DNA of 64,000 nt from Albula goreensis (Eukaryota > Chordata > Actinopteri > Albuliformes > Albulidae), in contig CM040761.1 in the NCBI GenBank assembly GCA_022829145.1, positions 13,512,245-13,576,244 on the forward strand, in the 5' to 3' direction. Position numbers and translations under genes: made by a program. The notes under the pieces were generated by a model that saw only the letters and a list, made by a program, of their open reading frames with translations, was not told the origin of the DNA and ran no database searches. How positions within the stretch are numbered: the first letter of the stretch is position 1; every line of letters starts with the position of its first letter. Below, piece by piece: positions 15,120 through 26,100 of this stretch.

Positions 15120-15182
<63 letters not shown>

Positions 15183-18100
15183 GAAAACATACTTTGGTAT
15201 TGCAGTGAATGCTTATGGGTGTTGCACAATTCTGATCTTGGGGAAACAGACAAAAGCACAATGTCCATCTGCAGGCTTGGACCTTTAAAAATCCCAGCAG
15301 AGGGTGAATGTGAACTTAATTTAATGAATGAAAACAGGTAAATCACTATTTGTCACTGGTGACAAGTAACATGAAAAAGGGCTGTGAAGGCACCAACAAA
15401 AGCGCTGATCATATATCAGGCCACCTTCACTCGAAAGTGAAGGGAAAGGTGAATGCATTCAGAATTGACTTGGAGCTGTTAGCTTCGCTGTTAGACAGAT
15501 TGCAACTTTGTGATTCTTCCTCACACGGGTAAAGGTCAGAATGATGTGGTACAATAACAGCCATGTGACCTTTTAAGGAAGAGAGAGGGAGAGAGAGACA
15601 CAAACCTCAGTGGGGTGTCTCTGTGCCACCACATTGAATATCACTCAGCTCTAGGTGCCAAGGCAAATGGTTGATATTTTTTTTCTGCATTATTTTCAAT
15701 ACACCTTTCCATTTCGCAACTTATAAAGCTGATGCTGCAGACATGCTAATCTTGAAATGAAAACAGTTCATATAATTATGCAGCTCTATTTGTTCATGTA
15801 AGAACAACCTATGTGCAAAAAAAGGGGGTGAAAAAAGCCTCAACAAAACGTGCCGATGCAATGAGTGTCATAACACCAGGGCCAATATGGAGATGAATAT
15901 GAGCACAATGTGCTATCAATGCATGAAATTAAAGTTTCAATTTTCATCAAATGGCAAATTCAACTCTGAGTTGCTAAACCCACCCTTTATTTCTAGGGCA
16001 TACTTGCCATCATGTTTAGTGTAGTGATACAACTTCACTGTTGTGTCTGTGTTTCTTTTATCTTTTGCACACTGCAGCTATATGCATCTCAGTAGGTGCA
16101 TATACACCTAAAATGATCCCAAAAAATATGCTAGTTAGTCTGATGCACTTAATATTCAGATATGTTAGAGAAGCCTGAAAGAAATAAATAATCAAATAAA
16201 CCTTTCAGTCTGAAGAGCAACTGAAACGTTTCCAAATCCATTCCTACATCAAAAGCACACTGTTCCCCGGCTGCCTTCACACACACTGCCCAGGGAAGTG
16301 TGCGAAGCCTCTGCTGCTTAACCTTAAATCAACCACAAAGAACCAACAAAAGCAGTGCACTTAATTCCACAATGTTTGCTCTCACACTGATCTAATTTGA
16401 CTGTTCCTGCTGTGAAAGATGAGCCAACAGAAAACCCCCATAGCCGCTGTGCAAATGATATCGCCATCATTTTTTTTTTTCAAATGCACATCCATCTTTG
16501 GGAATTTACTGGGCATTTTCCTCATAACCCGTCTCTGCAGATGCATTACTAGAAATCTGTTCCTAGGCAACAGAATTCTCAGGGAAACTGGGAATCTTGC
16601 AGTAAGGATGAGCTGAACTGTTCAGTCCCACTACTTCTCATTCCCCCTAAAATGAATCAAGAGTTTTTTCATGTTTTTTCCGCATGAAATAGGAACTACG
16701 GAGAAAAAATACACATCTGCAAACTCGAGTTTCATGTTATGCAACACTGTGATAACAAGTGGCAACGTGAATGCACAGAGCGGGCTGCCATTCCATTTCT
16801 CAAAATCGCTGCGGTTCCCCCATTTCCACACCTCCCAAACCAGAGCTCATTTATGACAGTAACAACTGTTGCAGTGATTTTTCACTCCAAGGTAATGTAG
16901 CATGTGTCACTTCTACACTAGTGCCTGAAGTACTCAATGAGGCTCGTGACAGATTTCTAGCCAGGCCAGATAGAAACGTGAATGATGTAGAGGAGAAATT
17001 ACAGCACACAGGGAATGACAGGGGGACCATGTACAGTACGGAAGTACATTGAATGCATTGCACCGACTGTTTTAACTGACTGTTACGTTGGTAGTAATGT
17101 GTTGCTTACATTTTATTTGGAAAAAAATTGAACCTTGATCAAATTTCTCAACCACATAACAGGGTCATATTTTGTATGTACATAACTGAAGAAAGGTGGC
17201 AGGTGTCAATGGTTGATTTTTCCCCCCAGTTTAGCACCACAAAATATCAACGGGTTCAAACTGGCCCTCCTAAACCATTCCTCATATCCAGAAATTGCAC
17301 ACCTTACACAACACTACCAGATACGAATGTATGCTTGAGTGTTTCATTCCGTCAAAGACAGAATTCAGATTTACTTCATTAGACTTAGGGGGAGAAGGGA
17401 CTTGAGGTTCGCTGGTCCAAGGTCGTCTAAGGAAAACACAAGGTATAATAATGAGGTGTCATTTCTTTAGTTTAGAAAGTGTCACTACAAATAGATATTG
17501 GCACATAACCTGTCATCTTGAGTGTTTTAAGCAGTGATCACACATTACTATTCGTTGCTTGTACATGTGGCCAGCTATCACTGTTCTCCCTAGGCGACCT
17601 AGGACCAGCGAACGATAAGTCCTTCCTTTTTTCACTATCCCAAGACTTTGAAAACTCAATCAAAAGAATTTTCGCAAATATGAATGTGGCTTTGTCAACA
17701 GTATTGTCTTAGTTGGTAGTTGCAACCAAGCTACGAGGCTAGTATACATAATTAGTCGCATGTAACCAAGATTCTCGAAAGCAATACGTGAATTAACGAT
17801 ACCACAAAACAGTATTTGAGCTAGCCATAATTCTCACTTTTTCATTTTAGATCCCCTTGTGTAATCTTAATTTGAGAAGGTGTGAGTTTCTGGAAGTCCA
17901 CTGTTTTGTGTAGATAGCACTTTAGAGCGAGAACATGTTGTTAGATATGTCGATATCTAGATAGCTTACCAAAGCTAAAAATTCCAACACACAATGCTAG
18001 TTAGCGAGCTGTTTCTGCTAAGTGACTAGCTATTACAATTTCACCTGAGGTCGAACGATATCTACATATCTAATACATCTAACTAAACCCCACAAATAGC

Positions 18101-19171
18101 CAACAATGGTGACAGTGACAAATTAGCGAACATTAGCTGGCTAGATAACTTAATTTTAAATGACACAATATGCAACGCCTGCTCACTACCTGGTCTCCTC
18201 CCCCTTCTCCAACTAGTAGCGAATGTTAGCGCTAGCTAGCAATGTAAGGATTGCAATGAAATTATGCTAATGATAACTATGTATTCCTATTCGCCATGAT
18301 AAAGGGGAGTTGCAAATACTTAACCACATAGAAATATTAATCAAGAACACCTCAGCAAACAGTTTTAAAATCTCATTTTGTTATAAGCCATCGTCCTTAA
18401 TTTGTCAAAACTGCTATCGTTAGGTAGCTAGCTGGCAAGGTACCGACAGTTTGTTAGCGTTAGCCAAGTTTATAATGATTTCTGAAGGAAGGATCGATGA
18501 CATAGTTAGCAGACAGGCGTTTTAGCAACAGCTAGCTATTCATAACATAGTTACAGATAGCCAAATCAGCCAGTCACCTGAAACAAATCTCTGAGGCAAA
18601 TTGTCAATACCACTGCTGTACAGGTCAGGCCCAATGAAGCCTGGGTATTAACTGGTTGTTGTACCGGAAAATGCAGAATAAACCAGAGGGTTAATGCTAG
18701 CTGGACGTTAATAAGCTATCGTAACTACCATGGACTTGTCCTATCTAGAGAAATTGAACTGGAGGTACGTTGCGGGGCGACTAGCTAATGTATCTAACTA
18801 GCTGGCCAGTGTTACCACTTCTCATTAGATTACTCTAAATCTAGAAAAAAGACAAGACTGACCTGGTGCTACCATGCTAACCAATCTAGTCAATACTGGT
18901 TAAGCGACACCGTGCTCACTTGCAGTGGACAGCCAAGCACAAGCAGAAACTGCTCAGTTAGCTAGCCTGTTTAAAGCCAATTGTAACTTCAGCTCAATTG
19001 CTATCCAGTTCTCAATGTTCAAGAAACATACATGGAAAAACACCAACCTTGTTTGTTGGCCTGTGCTACATGAAAGAGTGCAATAAATAAAATCCGCAGG
19101 ACTCCAAGGCTTGTTGTTTTTGTCCCCATTGATAACTGAGTTAAAGTCTCAGTCCGTTGTCTGTTCGCCAT
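997..19171 (-). CDS. tmem131: TMEM131 orthologue, 5' part (five coding exons, gene continues beyond base 1)
   Basis: In vertebrates TMEM131 is a single-pass ER membrane protein of about 1,880 residues. It helps assemble and export collagen: lumenal PapD-like domains bind procollagen and the cytosolic tail recruits TRAPP. Here only the N-terminal 140 codons are present, in minus-strand exons 19048-19171, 12045-12106, 11765-11805, 5615-5683 and 997-1120. Each is bounded by AG acceptor and GT donor sites, and the phases (1,0,2,2,0) join without a break. The protein has a hydrophobic signal segment (LGVLRILFIALFHVAQA, about residues 22-38), then matches remembered human TMEM131, including FIQSDTILEVLHFGEGGL, RFEPPMLDFHEQPVGMPK and KVYLHNPSSEE. 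The next exon (human KILPGGNT...) was not found in bases 1-990. The start ATG at 19171 is the first of the exon and precedes the signal peptide. The gene is head to head with vwa3b. Identity is firm; the paralogue (TMEM131-like) is less likely from the close match and synteny. Confidence 0.93.
2348..2457. repeat. Three-copy degenerate repeat, about 40 bp unit
   Basis: Copies start at about 2348, 2388 and 2427 and share the pattern agt-(t/a)-(c/a)ctc(t/c)agtgt...ggctg-gagctgtg. The spacing is 40 then 39 bases. Confidence 0.6.
5326..5543 (+). repeat. Array of CCAATCA elements in degenerate repeats
   Basis: CCAAT occurs at 5326, 5418, 5454, 5495 and 5539. The last three are 36-44 bases apart inside related sequence (atgtaaaacactgaccaatc occurs twice). 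CCAAT is the NF-Y core site, but an ordinary decayed tandem repeat is equally possible. Confidence 0.5.
5615..5683 (-). CDS. tmem131: tmem131 exon 4
   Basis: A 69-base exon between a tcgtccacag acceptor and a GAGCA|GTAAGT donor. It encodes RGNFRPMRFEPPMLDFHE, almost identical to human RGNCRPIRFEPPMLDFHE. Confidence 0.93.
6291..6370. repeat. GT dinucleotide microsatellite
   Basis: About 80 bases of nearly perfect GT. The apparent open frame of repeated Cys-Val is an artefact of the repeat. Confidence 0.98.
7302..7337. repeat. Perfect inverted repeat, 14-base arms, 8-base loop
   Basis: Arm acagacctgggtca at 7302-7315, loop taaatatg, and arm tgacccaggtctgt at 7324-7337. The inner GGGTCA / TGACCC halves resemble nuclear-receptor half sites. 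Confidence 0.9.
9558..9591. repeat. Perfect inverted repeat, 13-base arms, 8-base loop
   Basis: Arm gatggctcttttc at 9558-9570, loop ccctttat, and arm gaaaagagccatc at 9579-9591. Confidence 0.9.
11765..11805 (-). CDS. tmem131: tmem131 exon 3 (short)
   Basis: A 41-base exon between a tctgtctatag acceptor and an AAAAAG|GTAAGG donor. It encodes AESDLDFSSYHQK, matching human ETTLGLSSYQQKS. It was found by conservation and phase. Confidence 0.85.
12045..12106 (-). CDS. tmem131: tmem131 exon 2
   Basis: A 62-base exon between a tttgttcccacag acceptor and a GAG|GTAAGT donor. It encodes AFIQSDTILEVLHFGEGGL and matches the start of the mature human protein (human has AFVQSESIIEVLRFDDGGL). Confidence 0.93.
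14861..14990. repeat. Four-copy minisatellite, 32-34 bp unit
   Basis: The word agtttaaagg starts copies at 14861, 14894, 14926 and 14960. Each copy continues through cactctaaaacagggtt-like sequence. Copies 2 and 3 are nearly identical. Confidence 0.9.
15053..15180. repeat. Compound CA microsatellite
   Basis: A CA run with interspersed catccacacac units, then a long uninterrupted CA run to 15180. Apparent His-Thr or Cys-Val reading frames here are artefacts. Confidence 0.98.
19048..19171 (-). CDS. tmem131: tmem131 exon 1 coding part
   Basis: The ATG is at 19171 on the minus strand. Forty-one codons plus one base encode a polar N-terminus and the hydrophobic signal sequence, ending before a CAAG|GTTGGT donor. 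An in-frame Met at codon 15 is an alternative start that would still keep the hydrophobic segment. Confidence 0.85.
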
Positions 19172-20331
19172 GCTGCTGTGTTGGTATCAATAGCTGAGAA
19201 CACTCAAACGATGGCATATAAACACTGCTGAGAAGTCAGTCAGAGAAAGAGACACGTTGTGGACACAAGTGGTACTACTAACTACTCAAATGGACCTTGC
19301 TGGGAATAATCTGCATTCATCTGTCAGTGATCATCAGTGATCACATTTATTGTAATGTGCTTACTAGGACTAGAGTCAGTGGTTTTTTTCGACGTATTAT
19401 ACAATGAATTTACTACACGCTGTACATCCATGGTTGACTTGAAAACCGTGACCTGAACATTTTAACCGCATAGCGTTACTACCCAAAATCACCCCTATTA
19501 ATTGACATTGCTGCATACCCTTAGATTCATGTGATTGCAAATTGAACCACATTTTCTGTTCGCTGAGTTTAAAATAAGGCTATTTTACTTGCCAAAACTA
19601 CCGTTTACCCAGATTTAACAGTTTTACGACTGTTTACACACTAACACTGGGGCTTGTGACACAACACTAAAAGCAAATGTACCAAATCCCTATATCAGTC
19701 CAGCAAAAGCACAAACACATTTCAGCTTGTCTCTCAGACCACAATACCAGACCTCAGTGGAAAGCATTGCCATTCAGAATCCTGAGCTCTGCGGCGATTC
19801 AGCAGTAGAAGGTTGCATCAGGGGCTGTTTCCCCTGCTGCTTAGCCTGGGAGTGCATCGCTTGCTGTGTGCACTGTCAATTGACTGGCACATAAGTAACA
19901 GTTATTTTTTCTTTGCTAGGTCATTTAATTTACAGTTTGTTAAAAATTACAATAGCCATTTTTTCTAACATGGTATCTGTCTTGAATGGTTGGCTGCACA
20001 TACATAATTACATTTGTCTGTAACTGTATGTTTGCTTAAGTACATAGGCCTTTGGAAATATGATCATCATGTTCATAAGGACATGAAGACAAATTATAGG
20101 TTTAGCCTTTATGTTGGATTTAACCTTTCCTTCAGAATTTATAAAAAAAAAAAAAATAAATAACAGGGGCATAGCTATTGGTGGGTGCGTGTGTGTATGT
20201 GTGCGTTTGAGACAGAGAGAGACCGAGGGTTTATGCAAAGGAGGGGGGGTTGCACATGCCATGACTTCATTGGCCAAAGCTTAGCAACACTTCTGTAACT
20301 AATGTCAACATAAACCGGTCCTGAGAGGAGA
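19172..20331. promoter_or_regulatory. Divergent promoter interval between tmem131 and vwa3b
   Basis: The interval separates the tmem131 start codon (19171, minus) from the proposed vwa3b first exon (plus, ending 20366). No TATA box was convincing on either side. A single half-site AGCAAC (20283-20288) resembles an RFX/X-box half, and I could not find a full X-box. The head-to-head arrangement and short gap suggest shared regulatory sequence; this is inference. Confidence 0.5.
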
Positions 20332-20366
20332 ATGGAGGCAAGTTCACTGCACTACATTTAAGTCAG
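20320..20366 (+). other. vwa3b: Proposed vwa3b 5' untranslated exon 1 (3' boundary only)
   Basis: AAGTCAG|GTAAAT at 20366 is a good donor, and a pyrimidine-rich acceptor (ccttccaccttcag) lies just before the start codon of exon 2. The exon holds a short upstream ORF (20332-20361, nine codons and stop). The transcription start is unknown, so the left boundary is only indicative. Confidence 0.35.
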
Positions 20367-21455
20367 GTAAATGAGAAACATTTCTGTACAATTGTCGTCT
20401 TCTTTGATTGACTTAAATTGGGCATTTACCGCAGTTTAAAAAACGAAACAAAATGATCATGGCCTTGCATTCTCGCCACACCTCATGTGCAGCCTACAGC
20501 AGGAATGCAACATGTATGTAGCTAGTTATGTAAACAATTATGATTATAGGCCTATATTTTTCATTTTCATCACTTTCATTTTATTTGTTTGTTTCTGAAG
20601 CAGCAGTTGTAAGCTTCAAGTTCTGTTTCCGCTCTTTAATTGGTTAACCGACTTGTATTCACCCTGAGTGTTTATTCAGACGCTGTATGCTAATGGCTGT
20701 AAAACGATAAGAGGATATTTCAAAGAGAGGAGTAACGGTGTTACAAGCATGTTTTCAGTCAGAGCACGATTCCAGTTGTTTTAAAATGACACTGTATGTC
20801 GAGCAGGGCTCCTCAGCACATAATAAGATTACTACGAGTTTTATTGATTGGTCAAATATTTTGCCAATAATATTGGTCTCCCAATAGTAAAAATCCTTAT
20901 TCCATTCCGTTTTCGAAATCTATATTAGTAGGTATCAGAATAAAGTGACTACATTGGATATCTGTCGCCTTAACTTTCTTCAACTTTCATTCAGGGGATA
21001 AAACGTATGTTTACATTCAAACAAGTAAATGTATAATTTTTTTTGTTCCACCTTCTGAAAATATTGACGCACGCGCGCGCACACACACACCTGTACATCA
21101 ATTGAAGATAGGGTTGAACAAACGAACCAGTAAAAAGTGTTCCTGAACGGACTAAGGTTCAGCAGGTTCCCAGTTATGTAATTAATTGCATTTAAAGAAC
21201 AAAAGCATTGGACAGAAACACAGTAACTCTATGAAATTCTTTTTATGATCCTTTAAGCCTTCTTATACTTTAAAACTCACTCACTTTTCAGGTTGCATAA
21301 GAGTAAGTTCATATGTATCATGAAAAGGAATTCTATATGCAGTTCTGAGGCCTATATCACTGTATGGCTGTATAAATACTCAAAAACCTGGTATCTCCCT
21401 GTCTTAGGACTCTAAAGGTGAGGATAAGAGGCTCATTGGAGCCTTCCACCTTCAG
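20367..21455 (+). other. vwa3b: Proposed vwa3b intron 1
   Basis: AT-rich, with a short alternating CG/CA tract at 21068-21090. No coding sequence recognised. Confidence 0.4.
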
Positions 21456-21460
21456 AGGAA

Positions 21461-23179
21461 ATGAGATCCCTGGGGCTGAGGTATGCTGGTGCAGAGAAAG
21501 GGGACGTAAAGGCGGATTTGGACATAGATACTCTGGTCTCCTCACTGGCATGGCTGAAAATCCATGGGCTGAAAGTGAGCAAGCTCAGCCTCTCCCAGGT
21601 CCTGACGCAAATTGGCTTCAAGCACAGAGAAGGTACAAAACATGAACTCCCCAGTTCACTGGCTGAAAAAATGGCACTATGTCAGAATGGCCTTTATATA
21701 TTTTTTTTAATCACCATGCACCATGGATTTGTTGCCTAGTTCAAGTTAAACTGTGGCCACTACCTATGCTGTAGGGGAATTTTTAAGCCTATATTGAGAT
21801 ATCTAGGCACCTAACATGCATAATCGTTTGCTGTTGATTGACTTACATGAACATTTTTGAAAAAGCTTTTCTTACATGAGAGATAGTGTAATAATATTTG
21901 CCTTATGGGTCCATGAAAGGGAATATGAAGCAATTAGTACAGGCCATGGTTTGGGGTCAGTTCAGAGCAACAGCAATAAGAAGCAGCATAATGAGAAGTT
22001 ACCATGTGGGAGATACAGCAGTTTATGATCACAGTGTCTTCTTCACTTCAGTGATCGCTGTTTCCCAGGATGTACAAATTTATGGATTTGTGCACAGAAA
22101 TCACTGTTTAAGAACTTAAAGCTAAAATGACGGAGAGTGAAAAATCAAATTTTGACCATTGAAAAATCAGATGGAATCGATTTGTTTTGGTTTTGTGTTA
22201 AAAGGATTAGTAAACTAGAAACTGTGTTGTTTTTCCTTCCTATCAATTTCTTGCTCACAAAACGTTGGTGTCAATGAAACCAGACAACGTTGAAAATAAA
22301 AAAACATTGCCTTGTGTGGAAAGTTTAATTTGGACCCTAGCTTTAGAGAATTAGGTTTTAAAGTGTTGCTTCTGAGTATGAAGCTACAGCAAGCGTGTAG
22401 AATAACATGATTGGAATTTTCCACCTTGCGCTTTATCCCCTCAGATTATGTAGGCTCTCTGAGGAAACCGGTTTCCTCCCAATACGCTGGAGGTCTGTTC
22501 TCACAGTTTATGAAGGATGGTGCTGTTTATAATGTAAGTAAATATGATGCTGGCAGGATATACTGTGCATATGTTATATCCCTCATGAAAGAGTCACAAT
22601 AGTTATGCTTGCCTCTATGAGTTCCTCAATAACTGCAATCAATCACACACCAAATTGTATTTCCATTAAATGTACTGAATAGATAAATTATGTTACCTTT
22701 TCCAAAGTAATGCATTTCTGTATTTGATACAAAACAGCTTGCATTTTCTTATCTTTAAGAAAATAAAGATTCTTTAAATATTGAGGAATTAAAGATTCTC
22801 CAGTGCCTTTATTGAAACATTATGTCATTATTGCATTACATGTCATGTCAAACCTCAATCCCAGTGAGTTATTCAACATTTTCTCATGGAGAGATGTGTA
22901 TGGTGGTGATATGTTCCTTTTTTTGAAGCTGACCGCTAGCCCTCAGGACCTGGACACATTATGCAATAAACTGAACAGAAAGGCCAGGTTGTACCAGCAC
23001 AGGTTGGACTGGCTGACCACTGGTAGCCGGCAGCTCTTTGGGGTGATCCAGGAGCGTACCGCGGCCCTAGTGTTGGACTTCAGAATTACATCGGGAGCCC
23101 AGTTCCAGCTGGGCCAGGACTCTGTGTGCATGGTGCTGAGGGAGCAGATCTCACAGATTTCAAGGTTCAACATTATTCG
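21461..23179 (+). CDS. vwa3b: vwa3b exons 2-4: first internal module and start of vWA 1
   Basis: Residues 1-171. The segment reads LAWLKIHGLKVSKLSLSQVL, then RKPVSSQYAGGLF, and LDWLTTGSRQLFGVIQERTA leads into a strand ending LVLDFRITSG. This is the place where a vWA domain carries its metal-binding DxSxS motif; here it reads DFRIT, so the site is degenerate. Human VWA3B is degenerate at the same place (LDFGGILEG). Confidence 0.93.
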
Positions 23180-26100
23180 GTAAGGCAGGTGCACAAAGCA
23201 GTAATAAGCTACCACAGTTTGTCATGGTTTCAGTGCAAACAAGGGCAAGAAACACAGGACAGGAGGAGAGTTCATAGTTGGGCATTATGCTCTCTGGGGT
23301 GAAAGGGATTCCATTTGGTTTTGTCCCTAGTTTAATCATGCAATAGTGAACTCCTCTAGTAAATCAGGTACCCACTGTCAGCCTGCACAAGCTGCACTGG
23401 AGGTGTTCGTCTCTGACTCAATGTCTGTGGGCATCTGGCTGGTGAAGTAGGGAATGAAAATAAGCCACAGCTGAGTCAGCTCTGCTGTACTGTCTTAAAC
23501 TGACAAACTTGCGCTCAGTTGCAAGCACAAATTGACATTAGAAACTGGACAAAAATCATTTCTGTTTTGATTTAGGACTGAGGCCAAATTTAGGTCCAGA
23601 ATCACTGTTATTTACTGCTTTCTCTAGCTCTGGCCTTGGGGTGGAGTCTTGGCAGGACAGGACAGTACACTCGTCTGATGCTAACATTGACTCTGCCGTG
23701 GAGTGGTTGTGGGGGTTAACACATGAGCCTGCTCCCACTTCAGTCAACACTGCAGAGGCTGTGCTGAAGGCCATGGGGGATCCAACAGTAAGTCCGGAGT
23801 CTGGACTCTCCTTTACCAATGCTGAATGGTCCCTTGTATGGCCTATTCAGGGCATATGATGTGATCACTTCAAACTGTGCCTGCTTCTCTATTCCTCACT
23901 GTATTTTAATAAAATTGTGCCTGAAGTCCTTTTCAAGAAAACACTCTACCAGCAGAGCTTTATTCTCAGTGACATTGGCTTTTTAAGAATGTTTGATGTA
24001 ATAAAAAGGCATGGTACAGTGACAACGTAATCTCACAAAAATATGTACAAAAATACATAGCCCTGTCATACAAAGAGACAGGATGATTCATTCTGTGTTG
24101 AGTCACCATGTCATGCAGACAAATGTGTCTTTTCTTTGACATGACAGGTTGAAGCAGTCTACCTATTCACAGTTGGGGATTTTGAAGATAACTTGACGGA
24201 CCTGCTGAGAAAGAAACTGGTAAAAAGTGTATGTCCCATTCACACAGTATCATTCAATGCCAAGAAAAAAGAAACCATTCAAGTCCTAAAGGAGTTATCT
24301 CAGCTTACTACTGGCAGGTAAGGAGAAAAAGTGTCAGAACAGTTGGATTATCCAATCAATTAGCATGTTTATCAGGCCCAAAACTGATCCATACAAACGT
24401 AATACTTAATCAGCGACTCCTAAACCTAAGAGGGTTTAACCTGTAAGAAGAACAGGTGCAAGTCATTATAATATCTGGGTTTTAAGCATTTATAATTTTG
24501 AAAGGTTTAAATTACTATTTTCCCCCTGCAGCTGCAGTAATAAATCAATTTTCTCATCATTAAGTGATTGTCACTGTATTTTCATAACATTTAAGCCATT
24601 GGTATGTTTCTCTGTGATTCATTATATCTGCATTGTAGGATTTTTGCTATTGATATTGTTTATTCATGCTTGTCTCTCTAACACTGTAAAGAGTTTATGA
24701 TAATGAGATTGTAACTAGTCAATAGTCTCCAACTTTAAGATTCCTCTCAATCAATAGGTACAGAGAAGTCAGTCAAATGTGCTGTTGAAATTGATTCAGT
24801 GTTTCTCCCAGTGCTTCTACGTGGATTTTATGTAGAAATCAGCTTTCCAAGTAATGAATCTGTCAGTTATCAATTTAACTTTCAGATTTTCTTTTGAACC
24901 ACTAGTATTTCACCATTTTACCAAACATTTCAGCATACCTCATATTTCTGATCACACTGCTATATAGGCACAGGTGTTGAGACCTTAATTTGTCTGTGTC
25001 CGTTTAATTGAGAATCTCTGTGTCCCTAAGGTTTCATGCATTTGCAGAAATGCACAACTTTGAAGATGAGCTGCGTGGCTCAGGAGGGAGCATTCAGCCT
25101 CCACAGATCTCAGTCAAACCCATAGGAGGTGTGCCTCCAGGTAACACAGTTCTCCATACCCACAACCATTCTCTCATCACACATATACTAAATAAGAGGA
25201 AGTCATCCATAAAATCTTCTGTATTTATATGGTAGAGTGTGATTGCAAATCAGTGCAGGGTGTTGATAGAATGGCATGCCTTTAGGTGGTCACTGCTGGT
25301 TGTTATTTGGCCTCACTGGCCTTTTTTGTTCCAGCATTGTAGTTTGAGCATAGTGTCAATTTTATGCAAATACAAATTCAGTTTTAAACAGTGATACTAT
25401 TGAGACCACCCTGGCAAAGCGGATTCATGATGGCTCAAAGGACTGTTCATGCCATCAGAGGCTGGCGCAAGAGAAGACACCATCCTAGTCTTTGTCCTCC
25501 ATGATGGCTCAAACAGACTTTGCATTTCCACAGTGGCTGGGATCAGAGAGGATGTGTTCCTTGTCTGGAGAGAGATGGAGGAGGCTCGGACCACCAGAGC
25601 TCGCCTCCAGGGCATACTGATGGAGATTTCTACACCACCGCTGGGTCAAGGTAGGACCTTTCACCCAGTATGTAAATCAGAACATTAGTCATGATTTGCA
25701 TGTCATTAAATTTGTGCAGAGATGCAATTCAGAGATTTGGGTGTACTGTAGTTATTTCAAAATCCATACTGGACCCGCTCTTTTATTGAGGTGTTTATGG
25801 AGCATGGATTAATACGACTCCCCTCAGGGCTTGGTGTGGGCTCATTGATTCAGAGAGAGCCTGAGGGCAGAGAATGACTCTAATTTGAGTGTACAGGGTA
25901 GCACTGGGCTTTTACAGCTACTTTGTGGTCTTCAGGCTCCAGTTTGCTGACCTCAGCGCTTTCTACTGCCAGGCACTTACAGAAGCCCGACAACCTCAGG
26001 GTTAGAGCAGAGGTAAACAAGGCTGTATCTGAATTAGAGCCTCCTCCATCCCCACTCCATGTCTTTGGTCCACAGAAAGATCCACTGCCATCACCATGGT

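Larger units (their letters stand above)
12107..19047 (-). other. tmem131: tmem131 intron 1
   Basis: First intron, about 6.9 kb. It holds a four-copy minisatellite (14861-14990), a compound CA microsatellite (15053-15180) and, nearest the promoter (about 17.7-19.0 kb), many GCTAGC/TAGCTA words. No coding sequence recognised. Confidence 0.6.

Noticed and set aside
14923..15288. His-Thr repeat open frames on the plus strand and Cys-Val frames on the minus strand
   Set aside because: They arise from the CA microsatellite and the adjacent minisatellite.
25936..26013. Possible extra vwa3b exon between exons 8 and 9
   Set aside because: It has a good acceptor and donor and is open, but its length leaves the wrong phase for exon 9. 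Human VWA3B has no matching segment.
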